Positions 1-6,341 of a DNA stretch of 7,748 nucleotides are shown in pieces. Below the pieces are notes generated by a model. It saw nothing but the letters and a program-made list of their open reading frames with translations, was not told the DNA's origin and did not search any database. The position numbers were made by a program, and so were the translations under genes. Every line of letters begins with the position of its first letter. The first letter of the stretch is position 1. The DNA is taken from the NCBI GenBank assembly GCA_051745395.1, contig JBNJEA010000141.1, forward strand, positions 1 to 7,748. Direction: 5' to 3'. Source of the stretch: JBNJEA01 sp051745395. Lineage in GTDB: Bacteria > Desulfobacterota > Desulfobacteria > Desulfobacterales > Desulfosalsimonadaceae.

Positions 1-47
1 TTGTAAACCCCGTCCAGGGCCCCCTGTCCCCTGGACGGGGTTTACAA
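1..47. repeat. perfect 19-bp inverted repeat at the window edge
   Basis: Bases 1-19 (TTGTAAACCCCGTCCAGGG) are the exact reverse complement of bases 29-47, separated by a 9-nt spacer (20-28). The right arm is native coding sequence: in frame it reads LDGVYK, which fits the nicotinate phosphoribosyltransferase gene that follows. The left arm puts a TAA stop (4-6) into that same frame. The simplest reading is a fold-back (inverted duplication) created during amplification or assembly at a contig end. A real DNA hairpin or rearrangement breakpoint that truncates the gene is possible but less likely. Confidence 0.85.
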
Positions 48-504
48 GCTCACCGCCCTGGAAAAAAACAAGGAGTGGATTCCGGCCATCAAGGTTTCGG
101 AAACCCCTGAAAAAATCATCAATCCGGGATTTAAAAATGTCTGGCGCATTTACAATGGTCTCAATCATGCCACGGCCGATCTTATGGGAATGCAGGACGA
201 AGACCTGGATCAGATGGATCCCCTGGAACTGCGCCATCCCAGCGACCGGGAAATCCGGCGGACCATCTCCCCCAAAGACATTGATCACATCGAGCCCCTG
301 CTGACAGACATTTTTAAAGACGGCCGGATGGTTTATGATCACCCCGGCATCGACGAAATGCGGCAGGTCCGGGACCTGGACCTGGACCGGCTGGATGCCG
401 GTGTCAAACGCCTGGTCAATCCCCATATTTATCACGTGTCCCTGACACCAAGGCTGTGGCAGTTAAAACGCGAGCTTGTGGAAAAACGCGGAAAGATCCG
501 GTAG
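31..504 (+). CDS. pncB: nicotinate phosphoribosyltransferase, C-terminal part (5' end missing)
   Basis: The enzyme joins nicotinate and phosphoribosyl pyrophosphate to give nicotinate mononucleotide in the cytoplasmic Preiss-Handler NAD salvage route. The visible 157 residues begin LDGVYKLTALEKN and continue with EWIPAIKVSETPEKIINPG and VWRIYNG. This GVYKL, then PAIK-S-E-PEK, then NPG, then VWRIY order is typical of the C-terminal third of the family. The protein ends with the usual YHVSLTPRLWQLKRELVEK-type tail and a TAG stop, so the C-terminus is intact. The ATG at 184 is internal, not the start, because homology continues upstream of it. The N-terminal catalytic part is absent: the frame is cut by the inverted repeat at the window edge, with a TAA at 4-6. 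Whether the gene is truly broken or only cut by an assembly artefact cannot be decided here. The family assignment comes from recognising these motifs, not from a search. Confidence 0.85.
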   Translation: MDGVYKLTALEKNKEWIPAIKVSETPEKIINPGFKNVWRIYNGLNHATADLMGMQDEDLDQMDPLELRHPSDREIRRTISPKDIDHIEPLLTDIFKDGRMVYDHPGIDEMRQVRDLDLDRLDAGVKRLVNPHIYHVSLTPRLWQLKRELVEKRGKIR

Positions 505-524
505 CCCGGCCCGAAAACCGCTCA

Positions 525-578
525 AGACAAAACATGCTTGCATTTTTTGTCTGATTTGGTTATTTTGCCAACCAAATC
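525..578 (+). terminator. two back-to-back stem-loops after pncB (possible terminator)
   Basis: The first stem-loop, 525-552, has 12-nt arms (AGACAAAACATG and CATTTTTTGTCT) with one mismatch and a CTTG loop; its 3' arm contains a T6 tract. The second follows at once: GATTTGGTT (553-561) pairs perfectly with AACCAAATC (570-578). Neither is a GC-rich stem followed by a free T-run, so this is not a textbook intrinsic terminator. It sits in the right place to end or process the pncB transcript before the tRNA gene. Confidence 0.3.
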
Positions 579-629
579 CGCCTGATGTTTCGGGCGTTGA
601 AAAGCCCGCACACACAGCCTCGTTAAAGT

Positions 630-717
630 GCCGGAGTGGTGGAAGTGGTAGACGCAGAGGACTCAAAATCCTCCGGGCCTTGCGCCCTTGCGAGTTCGAG
701 TCTCGCCTCCGGCACCA
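630..717 (+). tRNA. tRNA-Leu (anticodon CAA), CCA encoded
   Basis: A complete class II tRNA cloverleaf. The acceptor stem GCCGGAG (630-636) pairs with CTCCGGC (707-713), followed by discriminator A714 and an encoded CCA (715-717). The anticodon stem GAGGA (657-661) / TCCTC (669-673) encloses the 7-nt loop CTCAAAA, placing the anticodon CAA at 664-666, which reads UUG leucine codons. The long variable arm, GGGC paired with GCCC, is typical of tRNA-Leu. The T-arm is GCGAG-TTCGAGT-CTCGC. No second copy of the 3' end was seen in the window, so there is no sign here of an element integrated at this tRNA. Confidence 0.97.
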
Positions 718-832
718 TTTTTATTCTGTTTTTTCAATTTGTTGTGACCAAACACCCTCATGCTCTGGTGGAATTTCAGGCTTTTTCCATGTGAGTTCCA
801 TCGTCTTTTGCAGGGATATTTCGATAAGGGTC
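718..832. other. intergenic gap between tRNA-Leu and the gdhA remnant
   Basis: The tRNA gene and the gdhA remnant converge on this stretch. It starts with a T-rich run (718-736) just after the CCA, which may help end tRNA transcription, but no GC-rich hairpin precedes it apart from the tRNA itself. No gene or clear terminator was seen on either strand. Confidence 0.5.
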
Positions 833-1608
833 CTAAAAGACACCATAAGCCAACATGGCGTCGGCAACTTTTTGAAATCCGGCAATATTGGCCCCGCGTA
901 CGTAGTCGACTCGGCCGTGGCTCTTGCCATACTCGACGCAACGCAAGTGAATTTCCGATATAATCTTCTTGAGTTTCGAGTCGACTTCATCATGTGACCA
1001 ACTGATGCGCATGGCATTCTGGCTTAGCTCCAGTCCGCTGACGGCGACTCCGCCGGCATTCGAGGCTTTGCCTGGGGCGTGCAGGATGTTCCTGGTGGCG
1101 AAGAACCGAGCCGCATCGGCAGTCACCGGCATGTTCGCGCCTTCGCAAACCGCCATAGCGATTGACAGAACCGCATCAATTCCCGGTCACTTTTGCCCTT
1201 GGGGTTGAAATTCGAGCCGCCCTTGGCCCCACCCATCGGTAACCCGGTCAAGCTGTTTTTGAATATCTGCTCGAAGCCGAGAAACTTGAGAATGCTTTGT
1301 GTCACCGTTGGATGAAAACGCAGACCGCCTTTGTACGGGCCCAGCGCGTGGTTAAATTGAACACGCCAGGCGCGATTCACCCGAATATCTCCGTTGTCGG
1401 TCTCCCACGAAACGCGGAACGTGATGATACGATCCGGTTCGGTCAATCGCTCAAGAATCTGTGCTTTCCGGTAGTCCTCATGATCAAGATACCAAACCAT
1501 CACCGACTCAGCGACCTCTTCCACGGCTTGATGGAATTCCGTCTCGTGTGGATTCCGTTTTTTTAATCCCTTCATGAAGTGCTCGATTTCAGATTGATGT
1601 GCTGACAA
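833..1608 (-). pseudogene. gdhA: NADP-type glutamate dehydrogenase, internally deleted and frameshifted
   Basis: The intact enzyme interconverts glutamate with 2-oxoglutarate and ammonia using NADP(H) and is about 450 residues long. The N-terminal part (1608 down to about 1160) is well preserved. It includes WRVQFNHALGPYKGGLRFHP and the GLPMGGAKGGSNFNPKGKS block with the catalytic lysine, and runs to RFCQS. The C-terminal part (about 1156 down to 833) starts AVCEGANMPVT, continues with APGKASNAGGVAVSGLE and VDYVRGANIAGFQKVADAML, and ends at the usual terminus with a TAG. About 185-190 codons between RFCQS and EGANMP are missing, including the Rossmann NADP-binding domain, and the two halves are in different frames. 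The start is TTG at 1608: GGAGG (1622-1618) lies 9 nt upstream, and a TGA blocks the frame just upstream. Good conservation of both halves suggests a recent event. An assembly join across a real gene is the main alternative. Confidence 0.9.
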
Positions 1609-1816
1609 TGGGTTTTGCCTCCATTTTCATCTAACAGGACTTATACCCGATACGATAACGGATCTTGATCAAACGCCAATACGGATGCCATCGGGGACCG
1701 CTTTATCGAAACCGGGTGCGTGGACGGTATCAGGCGGTTTAACAGGGCATAATGCGATATCATGGGCAGTGCGCCCCAAAGTGGCCGGGGGCATCTCATA
1801 CCGGGATTACATGGAA
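1609..1816. other. intergenic region between gdhA start and the phosphoesterase stop
   Basis: On the minus strand this stretch must hold the end of the four-gene operon and the gdhA promoter. I see a TATAAG hexamer (about 1648-1643, - strand) but no convincing -35 box at 16-18 nt. A weak stem with a bulge (1770-1793, CCCC/GGGG core) has no T-run and is not a good terminator. No credible gene on either strand. Confidence 0.4.
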
Positions 1817-3121
1817 TCAACCCGCCTGCTCGTTTTTCAATGTTCCGCTCCAGGTTTCGAAGGACGGAAAATCAAGGCCTCGCTCCTGCTTGTTCCAGAA
1901 GGCGGCCCAGGTCATGTTCCTCCAGCCAATGAAGCCCAGCCCCTCTTTGCATTTGTGGTACCGCGTGCGCCAGGTTCCGGTGTTCAAATAGACATGTTCA
2001 AGGGGCCGGTCGGGTCCGGGGACAAGGCGAACCGCCGACTGGAGGGGATCATGGGTGTGGCCGTAGACCACGTAGCGAATTCGGCTGTCGGCGTGCATAT
2101 ACTCCTTCGCGGCTGCTTTTTTCAACTCGTCTTCGGCGAACCAGTTCTTTGCCTTTTCCAGCAGGGGCAGCCACCTTTCAGAGGAAAAAACGCGGAAGGT
2201 CTTGAGCAGATACATGACCGCCTGGATCTTGTCAGCCTCGTCCATCCAGTTATACCAGCGGTCGTGGTGATTGTACCACCGCTTGACAAAGGGCAGCTTC
2301 TCGAACCCTTCGACCAGTTCGTCCACCGAATCCTCGATGGCCTCCTTGAGGCCCAGGTTGCTTTTGACCTGGTACAGCAGCCATTCAAGCGTGGCCGTAA
2401 AGGGCCGCACATTTTCGATTTCCTCAAGGTTTTTCCGTAAATGGTTGCGGTCTTTCCTCGGCATTTTTTTAACCAAAGGGTGCTGCAGGACCTTCCATGG
2501 CAAACCCGACACCAGCTCTGTGGTGATGGGATCGCCTATAGGGACCTTCATGTAATCCGAAAACCGGTAGCCAAGCCCGCCTTCGTAGTTGAACTTGTCG
2601 TATTCGTGGCCGTGGCGGGCAAGCACCCCGTGGTCCGTGTCCTGGAAAAAATGCGCAAACGGGGCGTCACCGGGCGCTATCCCCAGAAACCGGCGCACTT
2701 TTTCCCGGATGCTGGGGAACTGATTGCAGAGCCGGTCATGATTTCCGGGAACGTAGATTCTTTCCGGCTCAACGGGCAATCCGGCGCTGTTGACAAGACG
2801 CGAGCAGAGGAACTGGAATGTCTCGCGGTTTTTTTCAGCGATGTCGTCGAAAATTCGGTTGGCGTGCTCTTCAATCTTTTCCGTGTTGCTGCCCCAGGGG
2901 CGCTCGCTCACCGGTAGCGAAAGCCAATACTCGGTTCTGAGCATATCGAAAATGTCGCCAAGAAAAACGATCTTGATCTCTTCCACGGAGCGGCCTTCTT
3001 CCTTCCGGCGTTCGAGCGCCCGGCGGATGTCTCCCAAAAATATTCGGAACGCTTCAGTATTCGGGTTGTGCTTGCCCGCGGTTTCATCCACAAAATGAAG
3101 ATCACTGACGATCACAATCAT
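1817..3121 (-). CDS. calcineurin-like metallophosphoesterase with long helical insert
   Basis: A 434-aa protein of the two-metal calcineurin-like phosphoesterase superfamily. The motifs occur in the expected order: SDLH (D7, H9), FLGDIFD (D56, D59), VPGNHDR (N127, H128, D129), ARHGHEYD (H172) and VYGHTHD (H355, H357), followed by LNTGTWRTRY. All metal and catalytic ligands appear present, so it should be active. The spacing between GHE and GHTH is unusual: about 180 residues, mostly charged and helix-like, where compact members such as LpxH have far fewer. There is no signal peptide or membrane segment, so it is probably cytoplasmic or at the inner face of the membrane. The substrate cannot be told from the sequence; phosphoesters of lipids, nucleotides or proteins are all handled in this superfamily. 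The ATG at 3121 has AAGGAGG 6 nt upstream. It is the last gene of the operon, 30 nt after the transglycosylase gene. Confidence 0.88.
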   Translation of the reverse strand: MIVIVSDLHFVDETAGKHNPNTEAFRIFLGDIRRALERRKEEGRSVEEIKIVFLGDIFDMLRTEYWLSLPVSERPWGSNTEKIEEHANRIFDDIAEKNRETFQFLCSRLVNSAGLPVEPERIYVPGNHDRLCNQFPSIREKVRRFLGIAPGDAPFAHFFQDTDHGVLARHGHEYDKFNYEGGLGYRFSDYMKVPIGDPITTELVSGLPWKVLQHPLVKKMPRKDRNHLRKNLEEIENVRPFTATLEWLLYQVKSNLGLKEAIEDSVDELVEGFEKLPFVKRWYNHHDRWYNWMDEADKIQAVMYLLKTFRVFSSERWLPLLEKAKNWFAEDELKKAAAKEYMHADSRIRYVVYGHTHDPLQSAVRLVPGPDRPLEHVYLNTGTWRTRYHKCKEGLGFIGWRNMTWAAFWNKQERGLDFPSFETWSGTLKNEQAG

Positions 3122-3151
3122 GCCAGGCCTCCTTTTTTTGGCAATCCGAAC

Positions 3152-4057
3152 CTACGCCAGGTGAGAAAAAAAGCTCACGGCCGGGTGCATACCATCGAGC
3201 CGGAACATCAGGAAGCATTCGTTGAACCACCTGACAAACCGGTCAGCGTGTTCGTCGGTGTTAATCGGGTATTGACGCATCTTCCAGCGGTTATCGCCGC
3301 CGGCATTGTGGTAGATTCCACCGGCGTTATAAGCGCAGGCCACCTTGGGCGGATCGAAGCCGGTGGCCTTCCACTGAAGCGCGATATAGGCGGTTCCGGC
3401 CCGGATCGAATTGTCCGGCACCAATAGCCACTGCCGGTCAATGCCGTCATCGCCCAGCGTTTGCCGGGCTGTGGATATGAGGGTCTGCATCAGCCCCGGG
3501 GAGACCCTGGCCGGGGTCTGTTCGTCCGACACGTAGCCGGGCTCTTCACGCACCGCCTTGGGATCCCCCCGGGTCTCCGTACAGATGGCGGCCACGATCA
3601 GTTCTGCCGGAACCCCGAAATCACGGGCCCATTCGGTGATGGATCCGGAAAACTCCTGCCAGATCCGACGCACGGTTTTCGGCTCGCCCCCGAAAGTTTC
3701 CGGATCGGCCTCTTCGATGCGAATGCCGTCGGATGCAAGACGCCACCGCACGCTATCCCGATATCCATGGCTCTCGGTCAGCTCCGGTAGTGAACGGTCG
3801 ATTTTACCGGTTTCCGGGCGCTTTTCTGAGGATTCGAACAGGGAACTCCAGGTCCGGGGGCCGACGATTCCGTCCACTTTCAGTGAGTGGCTCTGCTGAA
3901 AGCCACGGACGGCGGCTTCGGTCCGGGGGCCGAACAAACCGTCTATCTGCCCCCCCTTGTCGAAGCCGAACGCCTTGAGACGTCGCTGCAGGGCGATCAC
4001 ATCGTCTCCCCGAAGCAGGGGGAAGCGATAGGTCAATGCCCGGATGTATTCGGCCAT
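3152..4057 (-). CDS. peptidoglycan-binding / SLT-type lytic transglycosylase without signal peptide
   Basis: A 301-aa protein in two parts. Residues about 14-75 form a PG_binding_1 domain (LLRGDDVIALQRRLKAFGF, then IDGLFGPRTEAAVRGFQQ, then VDGIVGPRTW). Residues about 137-265 resemble a soluble lytic transglycosylase (lysozyme-like) domain: VPAELIVAAICTETRGDP with the likely catalytic Glu161, SPGLMQT at 186-192, and AYNAGG at 242-247. Such enzymes cut glycan strands with formation of 1,6-anhydro-muramic ends. The N-terminus (MAEYIRALTYRFPLL) shows no Sec or Tat signal and no lipobox, although its substrate lies in the periplasm. It must therefore be released another way, carried by a partner, or act at phage-like or secretion-like structures; that is inference. 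The ATG at 4057 has AAGGAG 7 nt upstream and lies 26 nt after the lipoprotein stop, so the genes are co-transcribed. The residues after about 265 are not assigned. Confidence 0.85.
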   Translation of the reverse strand: MAEYIRALTYRFPLLRGDDVIALQRRLKAFGFDKGGQIDGLFGPRTEAAVRGFQQSHSLKVDGIVGPRTWSSLFESSEKRPETGKIDRSLPELTESHGYRDSVRWRLASDGIRIEEADPETFGGEPKTVRRIWQEFSGSITEWARDFGVPAELIVAAICTETRGDPKAVREEPGYVSDEQTPARVSPGLMQTLISTARQTLGDDGIDRQWLLVPDNSIRAGTAYIALQWKATGFDPPKVACAYNAGGIYHNAGGDNRWKMRQYPINTDEHADRFVRWFNECFLMFRLDGMHPAVSFFSHLA

Positions 4058-4083
4058 GGTCGGTCTCCTTTCCTTGACAGCGG

Positions 4084-4785
4084 CTATCGGCAGCCGGCAA
4101 CCGCCGGTTTGGCGCCTTTTATATCGATCAGCAACCGCCGGTGGTTTTCCTGGTAACGGGTTCCCCGGGCCTGCCCGGAGGCCTCTTCAAGATCGCGGAT
4201 CATCCGGTTGAGCAGGCCGCAGAGCTTTTCCGGATCGGTCGGGTCCAAAAGCTCCGGGGCAGCCGCAGCGAATCGTGCACTTACCCAAAAGTAGACCGCG
4301 GCTGGATGGCCGGGGTGCTGCGCCAGAAAACGTTCCGATGCCGCCGAAAGCCGCTGGGTAATAATCCGCGCGGACTCCCCGCTTTCCAGATCCTGCCAGT
4401 TGCGTAATGCTTCGCAGAGGTTTTCATAGTAGCGGGCGCGCACGTCCGTCGATGCCCATCCTGTGGTTCGGGCAATGCCGGCTTCCAGGCGATCTGCCGT
4501 GCACGCGTAGCGGTTTTTTGCCGCCTCTTTCCTGCCGGCCGCATCGGCGGCCCTGGCCAGGCGGTAGCAGGCGTCTCCGGTGACCAGATAGAGCTGGCCG
4601 CATCCTTCATCGGCTTCGGTGCAGGCAAAATCAAGGTCTGCGGCCTCGGCGTAACGACCTTCCGCGGAAAGGGTTTTGGCCTTATCCAGGGTGGCGAGCG
4701 TCGGATTGACCGCCGCACACCCGCCCATGGCAGCCGCGAGCACGGCCAGCAGCAAAAGACTTCCAAAAAAGGATCGCGTTTTCAA
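4084..4785 (-). CDS. cysteine-rich helical lipoprotein
   Basis: A 233-aa protein that starts with a lipoprotein signal: MKTR, a hydrophobic stretch (about 6-19), then AMGGC with Cys23 as the lipidation site. The residue after it is Ala, not Asp, which predicts sorting to the outer membrane. The mature part is rich in Ala, Leu, Arg and Glu and looks like a helical TPR-like solenoid (for example AEGRYAEAADLDF and GDACYRLARAADAAGR), but I recognise no named family. Seven further cysteines (55, 62, 73, 95, 124, 189, 232) suggest periplasmic disulfides. The start is TTG at 4785, overlapping the upstream stop as TTGA. An unusually perfect Shine-Dalgarno AAGGAGGTGA (4799-4790) lies inside the last codons of the upstream gene, so translation is probably coupled. 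Its operon partners suggest an envelope role linked to peptidoglycan. Confidence 0.85.
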   Translation of the reverse strand: MKTRSFFGSLLLLAVLAAAMGGCAAVNPTLATLDKAKTLSAEGRYAEAADLDFACTEADEGCGQLYLVTGDACYRLARAADAAGRKEAAKNRYACTADRLEAGIARTTGWASTDVRARYYENLCEALRNWQDLESGESARIITQRLSAASERFLAQHPGHPAAVYFWVSARFAAAAPELLDPTDPEKLCGLLNRMIRDLEEASGQARGTRYQENHRRLLIDIKGAKPAVAGCR

Positions 4786-6056
4786 GGGGTCACCTCCTTG
4801 AGGACTTTTGAGAAAATCGACTGCACCGGTTCGCCTTTCCGATGCAAGCCCTCCACCACCATGACCAGCTCGTCCAGGCTGGCCCGGGCCGCATCATCTC
4901 CGTGAAGACGGTCTATGGCGGCGGTGAGTTTTTCGATCCCCCCGACATCGGCGGCCCATTCCGGATCGATCTCTTGTCCCAGCTCCAGGGCCGCAGCACT
5001 TCGCCGGAATTCGTCAAGCCCTGCTTCGAAGTCCTCCCGTGAATCGAACCGGTCCCGGTAGCGCTTCCACAGGGATTCGGTTTCCTCGGTGCGCAGAAAT
5101 TCGTGGACGGCGGATTGGACAAAATCCCGGTCATTGGCCTGCAGCTCCGGCAGAAACGCTTCCTTGAACCGGGGGCTGTTGAGAAAAACAGCAAGGCCGG
5201 TATTGGCGTCAACGACCTCCAGCGGAAGCACTGACGGCGGGAAGGGCAGATGGAGAATCCGGGCCTTCCATTTCTGGTAGGCGACCCCGGAAAGCTTCAC
5301 GCCGATGCCGGCTACGGCCGTAATGATGGCCACCGGGGGAAGGACGCCGCCCAGGGCCCGGGAAAAGGCGGGAATGGCTTTGGCCACGATCTCCCTTGCC
5401 GGGTTTGCCTCCCTGAACAGATCGAACACCTCGGCGGCTTTGTTCCGGGCCGCTTCCATGCTTCCCGTGCCGAGCAGGGTCTTGGCCGTGTCCATGCCGT
5501 TTTCGAGCTTTTCGATGATGCGGCGCCCCGAGGCCCGCTCTTTTTCCGGCAACAGGTCGATCACGGCCCTGGAAAGGGCGATTCCCTTCCCGATCCGGGT
5601 GATGAGGGTGAGGGCTTCGCTTTGCTCCTTGTCATGAACAACCCGGTCCCTTTCCCCCTGGATGGTCTTCATCTGGTCGCCGAGAACTTTTTCCTGCTCC
5701 TTGGTGCCGGTCCGGCTGCCGAAATAAAATCCAAGCACCGTTCCCAAAACGGCGGACAGTGATTCTGGGAACTGGAGGTTTTCGGCGAAGGCCATGGGAA
5801 CGATCAACAGAATCGATATGGTGACGATCACCAGGGCCAAAACGGATCGGATTGTCCCGTTGGGGAGGCCTGCCGGGCTCTGGAAATAAAGCCCCATCTG
5901 TTTTTCTTCCCGACAGGCCTCGAAAAATTTTTTTTGCAAAATGAAAAGGTAGATCAAATAGCCGGCAATGACAGCAAGGGCCATAATGGTGGCAGCGATG
6001 ACGACACCGGCATCCGATACCAGAGCGGGCAGATTCGATGCATTTTCGGGATTCAT
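4782..6056 (-). CDS. multi-pass membrane protein of unknown function, first gene of the operon
   Basis: A 424-aa protein, not assigned to a named family. Hydrophobic segments lie at about residues 17-40, 69-91 and 98-113, with a weaker one at 234-255 (ALGGVLPPVAIITAVAGIGV). A motif before and into the second segment reads GLPNGTIRSVLAL (63-75), and the third ends GFYFGSRTG (109-117). I remember this pairing from other uncharacterised bacterial membrane proteins but cannot name it. A charged, probably coiled-coil stretch follows (117-148), then a long soluble helical region and a C-terminal part rich in Glu and Asp (about 290-424). The ATG at 6056 is chosen over an in-frame TTG at 6077 because AAAGGAG lies 5 nt upstream of the ATG, inside the codons the longer version would use. 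The last codons contain the ribosome binding site of the next gene. It is the first gene after the riboswitch leader. Confidence 0.82.
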   Translation of the reverse strand: MNPENASNLPALVSDAGVVIAATIMALAVIAGYLIYLFILQKKFFEACREEKQMGLYFQSPAGLPNGTIRSVLALVIVTISILLIVPMAFAENLQFPESLSAVLGTVLGFYFGSRTGTKEQEKVLGDQMKTIQGERDRVVHDKEQSEALTLITRIGKGIALSRAVIDLLPEKERASGRRIIEKLENGMDTAKTLLGTGSMEAARNKAAEVFDLFREANPAREIVAKAIPAFSRALGGVLPPVAIITAVAGIGVKLSGVAYQKWKARILHLPFPPSVLPLEVVDANTGLAVFLNSPRFKEAFLPELQANDRDFVQSAVHEFLRTEETESLWKRYRDRFDSREDFEAGLDEFRRSAAALELGQEIDPEWAADVGGIEKLTAAIDRLHGDDAARASLDELVMVVEGLHRKGEPVQSIFSKVLKEVTP

Positions 6057-6214
6057 AGGGGCTCCTTTCTCTTGCAATGCAGCGCAGGCAGAGCGCTGTT
6101 TTGATCAATCAGCCTCCTCCCCCGGGTTATTAACTCCGTACATCAGTTTTTAAATTGTTCTGGACAGCAGTGGAAATATATCGAAAACGTGGATAAAGAG
6201 TCGCCTGCGCCAAT
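6057..6214 (-). other. long untranslated leader between riboswitch terminator and operon
   Basis: About 160 nt of leader that is transcribed only if the terminator is bypassed, unless there is an internal promoter. It holds a small inverted repeat CAGCGC (6080-6085) / GCGCTG (6093-6098) just upstream of the first ribosome binding site, which could modulate translation. A TATATT hexamer (6180-6175, - strand) has no matching -35 box. A 12-codon ATG frame (from 6143) has no ribosome binding site. No convincing gene was found. Confidence 0.5.
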
Positions 6215-6250
6215 AAAAAAGCCGGACTGCCGCAAAATTGGCAGTCCGGC
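6215..6250 (-). terminator. intrinsic terminator of the riboswitch expression platform
   Basis: A perfect 11-bp stem, GCCGGACTGCC (6250-6240, - strand) with GGCAGTCCGGC (6231-6221), has an 8-nt loop and is followed directly by T6 (6220-6215). This is a canonical Rho-independent terminator for minus-strand transcription. On the plus strand the T-run starts four bases after the stem, so it is weaker there. The left arm is also the 3' conserved strand of the upstream aptamer, which makes the two structures mutually exclusive. Confidence 0.93.
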
Positions 6251-6335
6251 TATCTTTTTTCGTACTGAAAAAAAGATCAGCGTCGAAAAGACCCGTGACT
6301 TTCCGTCCCAATCTTACGACTGGTTTGGCTTTATC
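6240..6335 (-). promoter_or_regulatory. GEMM-I (cyclic-di-GMP-I) riboswitch aptamer
   Basis: On the minus strand, AAAGCCAAACC (6332-6322) is followed by a hairpin CCAGTC-GTAA-GATTGG (6323-6308) with a GNRA tetraloop. Then come GACGGAAAGTCACGGGTC (6306 down to about 6290), an extended second hairpin, and GATAGCCGGACTGCC (6254-6240). GEMM-I aptamers known to me read GGCAAACC, hairpin with GNRA loop, GGGACGCAAAGCCACGGGTCT, second hairpin, GATAGCCGGGTTGCC. The match in order, spacing and loop type is close. The G-C pair usually formed by GGC and GACGC is here swapped to C-G (GCC with GACGG), as expected of a real structured RNA. The base aligned with the ligand-contacting G20 of the Vc2 riboswitch is G (6329), which favours cyclic-di-GMP over the cGAMP-selective variant that carries A there. 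The start coincides with the expected transcription start. Aptamer folding should hold the left terminator arm, so ligand should turn the operon on (inference). Confidence 0.86.
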
Positions 6336-6341
6336 ATAGTC

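Noticed and set aside
597..627. Possible tRNA promoter: TTGAAA with a weak -10 near the tRNA
   Set aside because: The -10 element would lie almost on the mature 5' end and is a poor match; the tRNA may instead be read from upstream.
630..717. tRNA-Leu as an integration site for a mobile element
   Set aside because: No repeat of the tRNA 3' end, integrase or transposase is visible in the window.
476..997. Plus-strand open frame of about 173 codons
   Set aside because: It runs through the end of pncB, the tRNA-Leu gene and antisense gdhA sequence, so it cannot be a real protein gene.
969..1208. Plus-strand open frame within the gdhA remnant
   Set aside because: Antisense shadow of conserved glutamate dehydrogenase sequence.
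1770..1793. Bulged GC stem as terminator of the operon
   Set aside because: The stem is short, has a bulge, and no T-run follows on either strand.
1685..2440. Long plus-strand open frame (about 251 codons)
   Set aside because: It lies antisense to the metallophosphoesterase, whose motifs are intact, and its translation shows no recognisable domain.
5250..5762. Plus-strand open frame of about 170 codons
   Set aside because: Antisense to the membrane-protein gene, which has a strong ribosome binding site and clear membrane segments; no domain is recognisable in the antisense frame.
6221..6250. The hairpin as a simple terminator of the 65-aa gene
   Set aside because: A promoter and aptamer lie directly upstream of it and it shares its left arm with the aptamer, so a riboswitch expression platform explains it better.
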